Positions 34,071 through 42,684 of a stretch of DNA of 64,000 nt are shown here, one piece after another. Origin of the DNA: Actinoallomurus spadix (lineage in GTDB: Bacteria; Actinomycetota; Actinomycetes; Streptosporangiales; Streptosporangiaceae); assembly GCF_024055725.1 (NCBI RefSeq), contig NZ_JAMXMX010000011.1:62001-126000 (forward strand), read 5' to 3'. Numbering within the stretch: position 1 is the stretch's first letter; each line of letters opens with the position of its first letter. The notes beneath the pieces were generated by a model. The model made no database searches. It was not told the origin of the DNA and was given only the letters and a program-made list of their open reading frames with translations. Made by a program: the position numbers and the translations under genes.

Positions 34071-34732
34071 CCGGCACACCCGGTCCCCGGGCCGCCGGGC
34101 GGCGCCCCTCCCGGCCGGAGTCCTATCCGCCGGATGAGGCGGGGAGCCTGCGCCGGATCCGGCGGTACGCCGTGCCCCGCTGGATGATCGAGCAGGCCAC
34201 CGAACGCCGGCTCGCCGGCGACTGGCGCGGCGCCTGCGCGGCCGCGAACGTCGACGTCGCCTTCGACCTCGCCGGCATCGCCCGTGACCACGGCGCCGCC
34301 GTCGCGGCCGAACTCGAGGCCCCGGGCCCGGTACGGGTGCGGTGCCGTGGCGAATGGCACGTCGTCGGGTTCCGGGACGGGGCGCTGCAGGTACCCCACG
34401 GCGAGGACGAGCGACGGCGGGAACGCGCGCTGGGAGCGCTCGGCGGCGCCATCAACGGCTGTTCCGCCGTCCTGCCGATCGTGCGGTCCGGCACGGGCCG
34501 GCTGCCGCGGGCGCTGCGCGAACAGCGGCGCGAGCTGTTCCTCCGCGCCGAGCGCGGGGACACGCCCGGGGTGATCCGGCTGCTGGCCGGTGGGGCCCGG
34601 ATCGACGCCTCCGACCGCTGGGGAAGGAGCGCGCGTGACCACATCACCCAGCGCCGGCGGGCGGACCTGGAGTTCGTCCTGCGGGGGCCGGATCACGACC
34701 GCCCAGACGCCGGCGGCGACCATCCACGGTGA
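34064..34732 (+). CDS. Short ankyrin-type paralog, internally deleted copy of the preceding gene
   Basis: A 222-residue protein. It matches the first about 90 residues and then the last third of the preceding ankyrin protein, skipping roughly 300-350 residues of the central region: AELEAPGPVRVRCRGEWHV joins positions that lie far apart in the paralog. The C-terminal ankyrin part is also shortened to about one and a half repeats (LFLRAERGDTPGVIRLLAGG). The ATG at 34064 overlaps the previous stop by seven bases. It reads as a tandem duplication that was then deleted; it remains open and in the operon, so it may act as a truncated regulatory form. Confidence 0.72.
   Translation: MVTGTPGPRAAGRRPSRPESYPPDEAGSLRRIRRYAVPRWMIEQATERRLAGDWRGACAAANVDVAFDLAGIARDHGAAVAAELEAPGPVRVRCRGEWHVVGFRDGALQVPHGEDERRRERALGALGGAINGCSAVLPIVRSGTGRLPRALREQRRELFLRAERGDTPGVIRLLAGGARIDASDRWGRSARDHITQRRRADLEFVLRGPDHDRPDAGGDHPR
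34151..34269 (+). repeat. 119-base direct repeat, copy 2
   Basis: Near-identical to 32298-32416, 1853 bases upstream, with one difference (GCCCCGCTGG versus GCCGCGCTGG). Recombination between the copies would delete the first ankyrin gene's unique part. Confidence 0.9.
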
Positions 34733-34747
34733 GAGGGAGACGAAAGA

Positions 34748-35950
34748 GTGAGCGCAGCCGACCACCCGCCCGCCGAGGATCCCCTGGACGCGGCCGATGA
34801 CCTGGTGCGGCGTCTCGAGGCCCGGCGTACGGAGCCGGCCGCGAACCCGCAGCTGGAGGCGCTGGCCCTGGCGGTGTCCGCGAACCTGCCCGTACTGCTG
34901 TGGGGTGAGCCCGGCATCGGCAAGTCCGCCGCGCTGCGGCAGCTCGCCGCCGGGCTCGGCGTCCCGCTGGAGACCGTGATCGCCAGCGTCCACGAGCCGT
35001 CCGACTTCGCCGGCCTGCCGATCGTCGGAGACGACCCCGCCACCACGGGCGTGCCGATGGCCCCGCCGGACTGGGCGGTCCGGCTGGCCACGGCAGGGCG
35101 CGGCCTGGTGTTCTTCGACGAGCTGTCCTCCGCGCCCCCGGCGGTGCAGGCGGCCCTGCTCCGGGTCGTACTCGAACGCCGGGTCGGCAGCCTCAGCCTG
35201 CCCGAGCCGGTCCGGGTGGTCGCCGCCGCCAACCCGCCGTCGAGCGCCGCGGACGGCTGGCACCTGAGCCCGCCGCTGGCCAACCGGTTCGTCCACCTGC
35301 AGTGGACGCACGACCCGGGGACGGTCGCCCGCGGCATGGCCGGGATCTGGCCGGAGATCTCCATCCCCCGCGTCGACCCGGGCCGGGTCCCCGGCGCGGT
35401 CGCCCGCGCGCGGGGAGCGATCTCCGGTTTCCTCACCGCGCGGCCCGGCCTGACGCACCACCTGCCCGAGGACGCCGAGAGCCGGGGCCGCGGGTGGCCG
35501 TCGCCGCGCACCTGGGAGATGGCGCTGCGGCTCATCGCGGCCGGTCATGCCACCGGCGCCGACCAGCGGGCGGTCGCCGCCGCCGTGGTCGGCGCCGTCG
35601 GCGACGGCGCCGGCCTCGAACTGCTCTCCTACCTCGAGGAGCTCGACCTCCCCGACCCGAACCGCGTGCTGGCCGACCCGGGCGCCTTCGTGCTGCCCGA
35701 GCGGGGCGACCGGCAGCTCGCGTTCCTCACCGCCGTCGTCTCCGCCGTGCAGACGAACCTCACGCGACGGCGCTGGGAGGCCGGCTGGACCGTCCTCGCC
35801 AAGGCGGTCGACGCGGGAGTGCCGGACGTCGCGGCCCGTGCCGCCGCCGACCTGGCCGCGCTGCGCGACACCGACTGGCCGGTGCCCAGCGGCATCGACG
35901 CGTTCGTCGACCTGCTGCAGCTGTCCGGCGCGCTGCCGGGCGGGGCCTGA
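34748..35950 (+). CDS. MoxR-family AAA+ ATPase
   Basis: A 400-residue ATPase: Walker A GEPGIGKSAAL near residues 56-64, Walker B LVFFDELSSAPP, sensor 1 VAAANPPSS and the arginine-finger region LSPPLANRFVHL, then a C-terminal helical lid. MoxR proteins are chaperone-like ATPases that work with VWA partners; here the partner follows after two bases. GTG 34748 follows a GAGGGAGA site. Together with the ankyrin and LRR proteins it forms one transcription unit. Confidence 0.93.
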   Translation: MSAADHPPAEDPLDAADDLVRRLEARRTEPAANPQLEALALAVSANLPVLLWGEPGIGKSAALRQLAAGLGVPLETVIASVHEPSDFAGLPIVGDDPATTGVPMAPPDWAVRLATAGRGLVFFDELSSAPPAVQAALLRVVLERRVGSLSLPEPVRVVAAANPPSSAADGWHLSPPLANRFVHLQWTHDPGTVARGMAGIWPEISIPRVDPGRVPGAVARARGAISGFLTARPGLTHHLPEDAESRGRGWPSPRTWEMALRLIAAGHATGADQRAVAAAVVGAVGDGAGLELLSYLEELDLPDPNRVLADPGAFVLPERGDRQLAFLTAVVSAVQTNLTRRRWEAGWTVLAKAVDAGVPDVAARAAADLAALRDTDWPVPSGIDAFVDLLQLSGALPGGA

Positions 35951-35952
35951 TC

Positions 35953-37131
35953 ATGCCGGAGCTCGACCGGGTCAAGCTGCTGGCCGCGCGGTACCGCGCG
36001 GCGACCGACCGGCCGTACCTCGCCTCGGCGCTGTACTCGCTGACCGTCGTGCCGAGCACGGGTGTGCCGACCATGGGCGTCGACCGGCGCTGGCGGTGCT
36101 ATGTGTCCCCGGCGTTCGTGGACGCCACGCCGGTTCCGGAACTCGCGGGCGTGTGGATCCACGAGGTGGCGCACCTGCTGCGCGACCACCATGGCCGGGC
36201 CGACCGGCTTTCCGCGGCCGATCAGCGCGACCGGCTGCGCGTGAACGTCGCCCAGGACTGTGAGATCAACGACGACCTCCTCGCCGACGGGCTGGCGCTG
36301 CCGGCCGGCCGGCTCGAGCCGCGTTCCTTCGGGCTGGAGACGGGCGGGCTGTTCGAGACGTATCTCCCCCGCCTTCCGCCGCTGGTGACCTGTTCCGACT
36401 GCGGGTCCGGAGCCCACGGCTCACCGGCGGACTGGGAGCTCCCCGGCGCGGACGGGCCGGGCGGGGTCGGCACGGTCGAGGCCGGGGCGCTGCGCCGGCA
36501 CACCGCGGAGGCGATGCGCTCCCACCAGCGCAACCGCGGCACCCTTCCAGCGGGCTGGCGGCGCTGGGCCGAGCAGGTCCTCGAACCCGTGGTCGACTGG
36601 CGCCGGGTCCTGGCGGGCGCCGTACGCGAGGCGGTCGCCTGGTCCGCCGGAGCGGTGGACTACACGTACCGCCGCTCGTCCCGGCGGACCACCGCGCTGC
36701 GCGGCGTCGTCCTACCGAGCCTGCGCCGTCCCCTCCCCGCCGTGGCGATCGTCATCGACACCTCCGGATCCATGGGAGAGGACGACCTGGCCGCGGCCCT
36801 GGCCGAGGTGACGGGCGTGCTGCGCGAGGTCGGCGTCGGCGGCAACCGGGTCACCGTGCTGGCCTGCGACGCCGACGTGCGGACGGCCACGCGGGTGACC
36901 TCCGCGCAGCAGGTCGAACTCGCCGGAGGCGGGGGCACCGACATGCGCGTGGGCATCCGCTCCGCCCTCGCCCTGCCCGAACGCCCCGGCGTCGTCATCG
37001 TGCTGACCGACGGGTTCACGCCTTGGCCCGACGAGCCGGCGTCGTCCCGGATCATCGCCGCGCTGATCGGCGCGGACCCGCCCGCCCCGCCCTCCTGGGT
37101 CGAGCCGGTCCGCGTCACCGACCTGCGCTGA
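35953..37131 (+). CDS. DUF2201-type protein: HExxH metallopeptidase-like domain plus VWA domain
   Basis: A 392-residue protein. Near residues 60-70 WIHEVAHLLRDHH supplies HExxH with a following His, the zinc site of a peptidase-like N-domain; C-terminally IVIDTSGSMGED and ...GGGGTDMRVG, then VLTDGFTPW are the MIDAS motif parts of a von Willebrand A domain. This is the architecture of DUF2201/VWA-like partners of MoxR ATPases. ATG 35953 is two bases after the ATPase stop. Whether it is an active protease is open; the motif is complete. Confidence 0.88.
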   Translation: MPELDRVKLLAARYRAATDRPYLASALYSLTVVPSTGVPTMGVDRRWRCYVSPAFVDATPVPELAGVWIHEVAHLLRDHHGRADRLSAADQRDRLRVNVAQDCEINDDLLADGLALPAGRLEPRSFGLETGGLFETYLPRLPPLVTCSDCGSGAHGSPADWELPGADGPGGVGTVEAGALRRHTAEAMRSHQRNRGTLPAGWRRWAEQVLEPVVDWRRVLAGAVREAVAWSAGAVDYTYRRSSRRTTALRGVVLPSLRRPLPAVAIVIDTSGSMGEDDLAAALAEVTGVLREVGVGGNRVTVLACDADVRTATRVTSAQQVELAGGGGTDMRVGIRSALALPERPGVVIVLTDGFTPWPDEPASSRIIAALIGADPPAPPSWVEPVRVTDLR

Positions 37132-37141
37132 GCCGTCGTGA

Positions 37142-38380
37142 TCAGTTGGGCGAGGCGGAGGACGCCGAGATCGGCGTCGTCGTCACCGGCTGCTTCAGGG
37201 CGCTCTCCTTCATCCACTTGTTGAAGGACAGCTGCCAGTAGCCCCACCCGTTGTTCCACTCGAGGTCACGGGTCGTGCCGCTGATGACGATGACGTCACC
37301 GCGGTTGCTCAGCTTGAAGAACCACTTCGCGCCGCTGGGCGTCTGCCGGACGCAGCCGTGGCTGCAGTTGCTGCGGCCGAGGCACCCGAACTCGCCGGGG
37401 CTCTGGTGGAGGTACTCGCCGCTGTTGCTGATCTGCACGTCCTGGTAGACCAGCTCGTGGTAGTACCCGGCCTCGCCCTCCTTGATGTTCGGCGAGGTCA
37501 TCGTCACGACGGGGGACTTGCCCATCGCCAGGTGGATGCCGCTCGTCGTGCGGAAGTCGTTGCCGTGGGAGTCACCGCCGCCCATGCCGCCGCTCACCTT
37601 GATGGTCTTGGCGAGCTTGCCGTCGACGTAGACCTTGTTCAGGTGGGTCTTGAGGTTGACCTTGGCGACGTGAGAGGCGCCGATCGAGAAGCTGCGCGTG
37701 ACGTCCTTGGTCCCGTACACGCCGGAGGACGCCCGGACGCCCGCCAGGTGCGCGACGAGGCTGACCTTGCTGTGCGCCGGCCAGTAGTTCTTCGTCCGGA
37801 AGATGGCCTGCTGGCTGGTGATCCAGCGCCAGGCGCCCTCCATCGGCGTGGTCGACCGGACCTCCAGGGCCTTCTCGACCGCGGCCTTGTTCTTCACCGG
37901 GCGGTTGAAGCTCACGGTGATCGGCATGCCGACGCCGACGGTCTCCCCGGGCTGCGGGATCACGTCGCTGATCTTCACCGTCGAGGACGCCTTGAGGGTG
38001 GTGAACTTACTCGTGACGGTCGTGACCTTGCCCGCCTCGTTCTTGGCGGTGGCGGTCACGGTGTACGCGGTGCCGGGCTTGAGCGTCCACTTCGTCGTCC
38101 AGCTCTTCTTGTCCGCGGACAGGGTGCCGTCGACGGTGCCGGCCCCCGCCTGCACGCTCACCTGCTCGAGAACCCCGCTGTCGGCCTTCACCGTGACGCC
38201 CTTGTCCGGGCGTACCTTGGTGGCCCCGTTGGCCGGGGTGACGGTGGCCGCCGCGTCCGGTGCCTTGGCGGACTTGCCCGCTGGGGAGGCGTCGCCGCTC
38301 GATGAGCACGCCGCGGCCAGTGAGAGAAGGGTCGCGGCCGCCACCGGCATGACCCATCGACCCGATCGACTGATGCGCAC
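37142..38380 (-). CDS. L,D-transpeptidase lipoprotein (YkuD, Ig-like domains)
   Basis: A 412-residue lipoprotein. GTG 38380 with GGGG seven bases upstream starts a signal peptide ending LAAAC near residue 25. Two Ig-like domains (residues about 45-240: PANGATKVRPDKGV, VIPQPGETVGVGMPITVSF) precede the catalytic domain (HLNKVYVDGKLAKT, SGIHLAM, then CSHGCVRQT with the nucleophile Cys). This is the mycobacterial LdtMt2-like organisation, forming 3-3 cross-links in peptidoglycan. It is convergent with the VWA gene. Confidence 0.94.
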   Translation of the reverse strand: MRISRSGRWVMPVAAATLLSLAAACSSSGDASPAGKSAKAPDAAATVTPANGATKVRPDKGVTVKADSGVLEQVSVQAGAGTVDGTLSADKKSWTTKWTLKPGTAYTVTATAKNEAGKVTTVTSKFTTLKASSTVKISDVIPQPGETVGVGMPITVSFNRPVKNKAAVEKALEVRSTTPMEGAWRWITSQQAIFRTKNYWPAHSKVSLVAHLAGVRASSGVYGTKDVTRSFSIGASHVAKVNLKTHLNKVYVDGKLAKTIKVSGGMGGGDSHGNDFRTTSGIHLAMGKSPVVTMTSPNIKEGEAGYYHELVYQDVQISNSGEYLHQSPGEFGCLGRSNCSHGCVRQTPSGAKWFFKLSNRGDVIVISGTTRDLEWNNGWGYWQLSFNKWMKESALKQPVTTTPISASSASPN

Positions 38381-38792
38381 TGATGACCCCACTTCGCGCA
38401 GAAAGAAGATGCGCGGCTCAACATGACGAATCGGAGGCGCGCATCGAAGATCCCCAGGTGATTGAAGCATCATAGTATCGATCAACGGCAATTAACCGGA
38501 CAATGCCACTTTCGAGGCTGTTGACCGCCAAACTGTGATCTAAGATGCCCGGTCCCGAGCAGGGTTCCGGTGGTCAGAGCGCTGTTGGGGAGGACGCCGC
38601 CGGTCGTACGGCCGGGACGTGCGCGGGGCCGGGACGGCCGCGCGGATCAGGCGCACGGGGATGGGCCGGCGATCAGGTCGAAGGACGTCGCCGTACGGTC
38701 GCGGCGCAGCGGCCGGGGCGCGGGATGCTTCGCGGACTCACGCGCGGGGAAGGCCGGCGGGCAGGTGGCGGGCGGCGGCGCGGTCCCGGACC
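38381..38792. other. Non-coding stretch upstream of the transpeptidase gene
   Basis: About 410 bases. The first 150 (38381-38540) are A/T-richer, with TACTAT-like elements on the minus strand near 38470, as expected for the transpeptidase promoter. The remainder is G/C-rich with no protein-like frame on either strand. Confidence 0.4.
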
Positions 38793-38825
38793 GTGACGGG
38801 GCCGATCCGCGATCGGCCCCGTCAC
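38793..38825. terminator. Strong hairpin downstream of the secreted-protein gene
   Basis: A perfect 15-base stem (GTGACGGGGCCGATC with its complement) around the loop CGC, 68 bases beyond the stop of the minus-strand gene at 38893. Confidence 0.72.
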
Positions 38826-38892
38826 GTGAGTGCTCGCGTCCCCGCGGGTCGGCGCTCCCGGCAAGGTCGGCGCCCCCGGACGGGGCGGCGGG

Positions 38893-39417
38893 TCAGCGGG
38901 CGAAGACGGTGAGCGTCTCGGCCACCGGGCGCGGCCGTCGCGGCGAACAGGGAACGGTGACGTCGCCGAAGGATGAGGTGCTCACCCTCAGCACCACCTT
39001 GCCGAGCCGGAGCCGGTCGACCCCGATCGCTTCCGGAACCCACCCGCCCGTGAGATGACCGGTGACCGGGTCGTACGCCGATACCGGGCCGCCGGAGCCC
39101 GACAGCCGGAAGCCCGTGACCTGGGCGCCGCCGACGTCGACGTCGGCGTCGGCGCTCCAGGAGGTCACGGCCACCGGCGGGCGCAGGCTCAGCCGGGAGA
39201 CGTGCAGGTCGACCCGCGTGAACGTACCGGCGGTGGGCCGGCGCGGCGCCGCGGTCAGGGTGCCGTCGAACCCCACGCTCCGGTCTCCGAGGAGCGGCAC
39301 CGCGCACGTGTAGACCATGGAGAAACGGGCCGCGTGGGCGGACGCCGGCGTGAGGACGACTCCGAGCGCGACGGCCGTGGCCGCGGTGACGATGCGCCGG
39401 CCGAAGAACGTGATCAT
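38893..39417 (-). CDS. Secreted protein of unknown function (DUF6801-like)
   Basis: A 174-residue exported protein. The signal peptide spans residues 1-29 and ends ASAHA. The mature part is beta-rich, starts RFSMVYTC and has a second Cys late (VPCSPRRP), so one disulfide is likely. The general layout (FSMVYTCAVPLLGDRSVGF) resembles actinobacterial DUF6801-type proteins; I am not certain of the family. AAGGGAG nine bases upstream supports ATG 39417. Confidence 0.7.
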   Translation of the reverse strand: MITFFGRRIVTAATAVALGVVLTPASAHAARFSMVYTCAVPLLGDRSVGFDGTLTAAPRRPTAGTFTRVDLHVSRLSLRPPVAVTSWSADADVDVGGAQVTGFRLSGSGGPVSAYDPVTGHLTGGWVPEAIGVDRLRLGKVVLRVSTSSFGDVTVPCSPRRPRPVAETLTVFAR

Positions 39418-39538
39418 CTTGATCTCCCTTGGCAGAGGTCGTATCCACCAAGAAGACGATCATGAATTCGTGGCCCGCCTCCTCACGCGGCACGCGGTTC
39501 GACGGAATCTTTGAGGCGGCGGTACCTCGTACTGGTCC

Positions 39539-40387
39539 CTACCGCCGTCGCGCGGCGGGCACGACCAGGGGCGTCCCCGTCTCCGGGTCGTCGATCACGC
39601 GGCACGGCAGGCCGAAGACCTCCTCCACCCGCTCGGCCGTGACGACCTCGGCGGGGGCTCCTTCGGCGACCACCCGCCCGTCGCGCATCGCGATGAGATG
39701 GTCGGCGTACCGCGCCGCCTGGTTCAGGTCGTGCAGGACGGCGACGAGGGTGCGGCCCTGCTCGCGCTGCAGCCGCGCGCACAGGTCCAGGACGTCGATC
39801 TGGTGGGCGATGTCGAGGAAGGTCGTCGGCTCGTCGAGGAGCAGCAGCGGCGTCTCCTGGGCCAGCGCCATCGCGATCCAGACGCGCTGCCGCTGGCCGC
39901 CGGACAACTCGTCGACGCGGGCGCCGGCCAGATCCGCCACGCCGGTGGCGGCCATCGACTCCCGTACGACGCGCTCGTCGTCCGCCGACCACTGGCGGAA
40001 CAGGCCCTGGTGCGGGTGCCGCCCGCGCGCGACCAGGTCCGCCACCGTGATGCCCTCCGGGGCGACCGATGACTGCGGCAGCAACCCGAGCGTTCGCGCG
40101 ACCGTGCGGGTGCCCCGCGCGTGGATGTCCCGGCCGTCCAGCAGCACGACGCCGGAACGCGGCCTGAGCATCCGCGCGAGCGCGCGCAGCAGCGTCGACT
40201 TGCCGCAGGCGTTCGGCCCGACGATGACGGTGAAGGACCGGTCGGGGATGGCCACGGTCAGGTCTTCGGCGACGATCCGGCGTTCGTACGCCAGCGTCAG
40301 CGCCCGCCCCGCCAGCCTGAACCCGTCACCCGCCGTGCCCCGCCCTCGCGGCGCCGGTGCGGTGCTCACGGGTCGCTCGTGTTCCAC
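39539..40387 (-). CDS. Iron-siderophore ABC transporter ATPase (FepC/FecE type)
   Basis: A 282-residue ATPase: Walker [10 protein letters not shown], signature LSGGQRQRV, Walker [13 protein letters not shown] and H-loop [31 protein letters not shown] is typical of FepC. GTG 40387 has GGAGGCAGGAG upstream; a GTG six codons later is an alternative. It is last of a three-gene minus-strand unit with two FecCD permeases, transcribed away from the iron box. It drives uptake of ferric hydroxamate siderophores. Confidence 0.94.
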   Translation of the reverse strand: MEHERPVSTAPAPRGRGTAGDGFRLAGRALTLAYERRIVAEDLTVAIPDRSFTVIVGPNACGKSTLLRALARMLRPRSGVVLLDGRDIHARGTRTVARTLGLLPQSSVAPEGITVADLVARGRHPHQGLFRQWSADDERVVRESMAATGVADLAGARVDELSGGQRQRVWIAMALAQETPLLLLDEPTTFLDIAHQIDVLDLCARLQREQGRTLVAVLHDLNQAARYADHLIAMRDGRVVAEGAPAEVVTAERVEEVFGLPCRVIDDPETGTPLVVPAARRR

Positions 40388-40416
40388 GTCTCCTGCCTCC
40401 GTAGGGTGCGAGGTCG

Positions 40417-41454
40417 TCACAGCCGTCCCGTCCGGCGTTCGGTGGCCAGCAGCCGGATCAGGTAGGTCCCGCCGAGCACGCCGGTCACCACGCCGACCGG
40501 CACCTGGTGACCGGGGACCAGCCGCTGGGCGGCCAGGTCGGCGGTGACCAGGAGCGCCGCGCCCATGCACAGGGAGGGCAGCAGGTTGGGACCCGGTTCG
40601 CGGGTCAGGCGGCGGGCCAGCTGCGGAGCGGTCAGCGCCACGAACGCGACCGGGCCGGTGGCCGCGGCGGCGAGCGCGCTGAGCAGCACGGCCGAGGCCA
40701 GTAGCGCCAGGCGCGTCCCCCGCACCCGTACGCCGAGCGCGGTCGCGGCGTCGTCGCCCATCTCGAGGATCCGCGCCTCCCGGGCGCGGCCGAGCAGCAC
40801 CGCCGGTACGACCACGGCCGTGGCCGTCAGGACCGGGGCCAGGTCGCCCCAGCCGCGCCCGTCGAGGGTGCCGGTCAGCCAGAGGACGGCGCGTGCGGCG
40901 TCGGGGATGTTCGCGCGGGTGAGCAGGTAGCCGTTGATCCCGGTGAGGATCGCGGCGACGCCGATGCCGACGAGGACGAGCCGCCGGCCGTGCAGACCGT
41001 CGCGCCAGGCGAGCAGCTGGATGACGGCCCCGGTGATGACTCCCCCGGTGACCGCGCCGACCGCCGTCGCGACCACGCCGCCGCCGATGACGGTGATGAC
41101 GATGAGGGCACCGCCCGCCGCGCCCTGGGTGAAACCGAGCAGGTCGGGGCTGCCCAGCGGGTTGCGGGCCAGGGTCTGGAACGCCGCCCCGGAGAACCCC
41201 AGCGCGCCACCGGCCGCCAGGGCCGTGAGCACGCGCGGCAGCCGTACCTGCTCGACGATGAAGGTGTCGGCGGGGGCGCCGCCGCCGAGGAGCGTGCGGA
41301 CGACGTCCGCCGGGCTCATCGGATAGTCACCGCTTCCGATGGTGACGACCGCCACGACCGCGGCCACCAGGACGCACGCCGCGCCGACGGCCAGGGCGCG
41401 CGGCCGCAGCCGTACGGAGAGCCCGCCGCGGCTCCGCAGGACGACCGTGTTCAT
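40417..41454 (-). CDS. FecCD-family siderophore permease (FepG-like)
   Basis: A 345-residue membrane protein with about ten helices and the FecCD hallmarks [37 protein letters not shown] and [15 protein letters not shown]. It lies 29 bases before the ATPase gene and 49 bases after the other permease, so all three are co-transcribed. Pairs with the FepD-like subunit to form the channel. Confidence 0.94.
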   Translation of the reverse strand: MNTVVLRSRGGLSVRLRPRALAVGAACVLVAAVVAVVTIGSGDYPMSPADVVRTLLGGGAPADTFIVEQVRLPRVLTALAAGGALGFSGAAFQTLARNPLGSPDLLGFTQGAAGGALIVITVIGGGVVATAVGAVTGGVITGAVIQLLAWRDGLHGRRLVLVGIGVAAILTGINGYLLTRANIPDAARAVLWLTGTLDGRGWGDLAPVLTATAVVVPAVLLGRAREARILEMGDDAATALGVRVRGTRLALLASAVLLSALAAAATGPVAFVALTAPQLARRLTREPGPNLLPSLCMGAALLVTADLAAQRLVPGHQVPVGVVTGVLGGTYLIRLLATERRTGRL

Positions 41455-41503
41455 GTGTCCTCCGCGGGAGCGGCCGTGGTCGCCGGAATCATGACCCGCT
41501 CGC

Positions 41504-42541
41504 TCATGCGCGCCGCACCACGGCGAGGAAGACCGGGCCGCCCGCCACCGCCGTGACGATGCCCACCTGGATCTCCGCGGGCCGGCCGAGGACCCGTCCG
41601 AGCACGTCGGCGGCGAGCAGCGTGACCGGGGCGAGCACCGCGCAGTAGGGCAGCAGCCGGCGCAGGTCGGGGCCGGTCAGGGCGCGTACGAGGTGCGGCA
41701 CCATCAGTCCGACGAACACGATCGGGCCGCACGCGGCCGTGGCCGCGCCGCACAGCAGCGTGACGGCGACGAGCGCGCCGGCCCGCGTCCAGGCGGGGCG
41801 GGCGCCGAGCCCGCGGGCGGCGTCGTCGCCCAGGGCGAGGGCGTTGAGGGGACGGGCGAGCGCGGCGGTGAGCAGGACGCCGGCCGCGACGAAGGGGGCG
41901 ATCCCCGCGATGGTCGGGAGCCGCGCGGTGGCCAGCGAGCCGACGGTCCAGAACCGCATCCGGTCCAGGGAGGCCGTGTCGAGGAGTTCCACCGCGTAGA
42001 CGTAGGCGAAGAGCGCCGCGTTGACGGCCGCCCCGGCGAGGGCCAGCCGCTCCGGTGTGGCGGCGCGTCCCCCGCCGACCGCCCAGACGAGGACGGCGAC
42101 CGCGCCCGCCCCCGCGAACGCGAACCACACGTAGCCCGAGACGGATCCGATCCCCAGGAAGGTGATCGCCGTCACGACGGCGGCCGCGGCGCCGGCGTTG
42201 ATGCCGAGCAGTCCGGGGTCGGCGAGGGGGTTGCGGGTCAGCGCCTGCATGACCCCGCCGGCAAGGCCGAGCGCGGTGCCGGCGAGGAGTCCCAGGAGGG
42301 TGCGCGGCAGCCGGGTCCGGCGGACGACGGTGTAGGCGGGGGCGTCCGGGTCGAGGAGGCCGTGCCAGACCTCGCCGAGGGAGTACCGCCGGGCGCCGAT
42401 GGCCAGGCTCGCGGCGAGGACGGCGAGCAGGAGCAGCAGCGCGGCGGGCGGCCCGGCCCGGCGCGCGGACCGGCGTCCTCGCGCCGGTGGGGCGGCCGGG
42501 AGCGGCGCCGCGGACGGCGCGGGTGACTTCGTGATGGACAC
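41504..42541 (-). CDS. FecCD-family siderophore permease (FepD-like)
   Basis: A 345-residue permease with RLPRTLLGLLAGTALGLAGGV, TRNPLADPGLLGINAGA and IVFVGLMVPHLVRAL. The start is GTG 42541, five bases after GGAG. The first about 30 residues are Pro/Ala-rich and cytoplasmic. It is the first gene downstream of the iron box on the minus strand, so expression should be iron-repressed. Confidence 0.94.
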   Translation of the reverse strand: MSITKSPAPSAAPLPAAPPARGRRSARRAGPPAALLLLLAVLAASLAIGARRYSLGEVWHGLLDPDAPAYTVVRRTRLPRTLLGLLAGTALGLAGGVMQALTRNPLADPGLLGINAGAAAAVVTAITFLGIGSVSGYVWFAFAGAGAVAVLVWAVGGGRAATPERLALAGAAVNAALFAYVYAVELLDTASLDRMRFWTVGSLATARLPTIAGIAPFVAAGVLLTAALARPLNALALGDDAARGLGARPAWTRAGALVAVTLLCGAATAACGPIVFVGLMVPHLVRALTGPDLRRLLPYCAVLAPVTLLAADVLGRVLGRPAEIQVGIVTAVAGGPVFLAVVRRA

Positions 42542-42586
42542 GGGGGGCTCCGGATCGAGAGCACGATCACACTGGACAACACGAAC

Positions 42587-42605
42587 TTAGGTTAGGTTAA
42601 CCTAA
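42587..42605. promoter_or_regulatory. Iron box (DmdR/IdeR operator)
   Basis: TTAGGTTAGGTTAACCTAA matches the actinobacterial iron box at 18 of 19 positions against the consensus TTAGGTTAGGCTAACCTAA. It lies between the divergent permease (start 42541) and binding-protein (start 42685) genes, so ferrous-loaded DmdR/IdeR would repress both the importer and the desferrioxamine operon. Confidence 0.93.
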
Positions 42606-42684
42606 GTTCGATCTTCCGACACCTGCCGCCACCCGTTCTCGGCGCCTGCCGCCCGTCCCCGTTCCCCCGAAGGAAGGATTCGTC

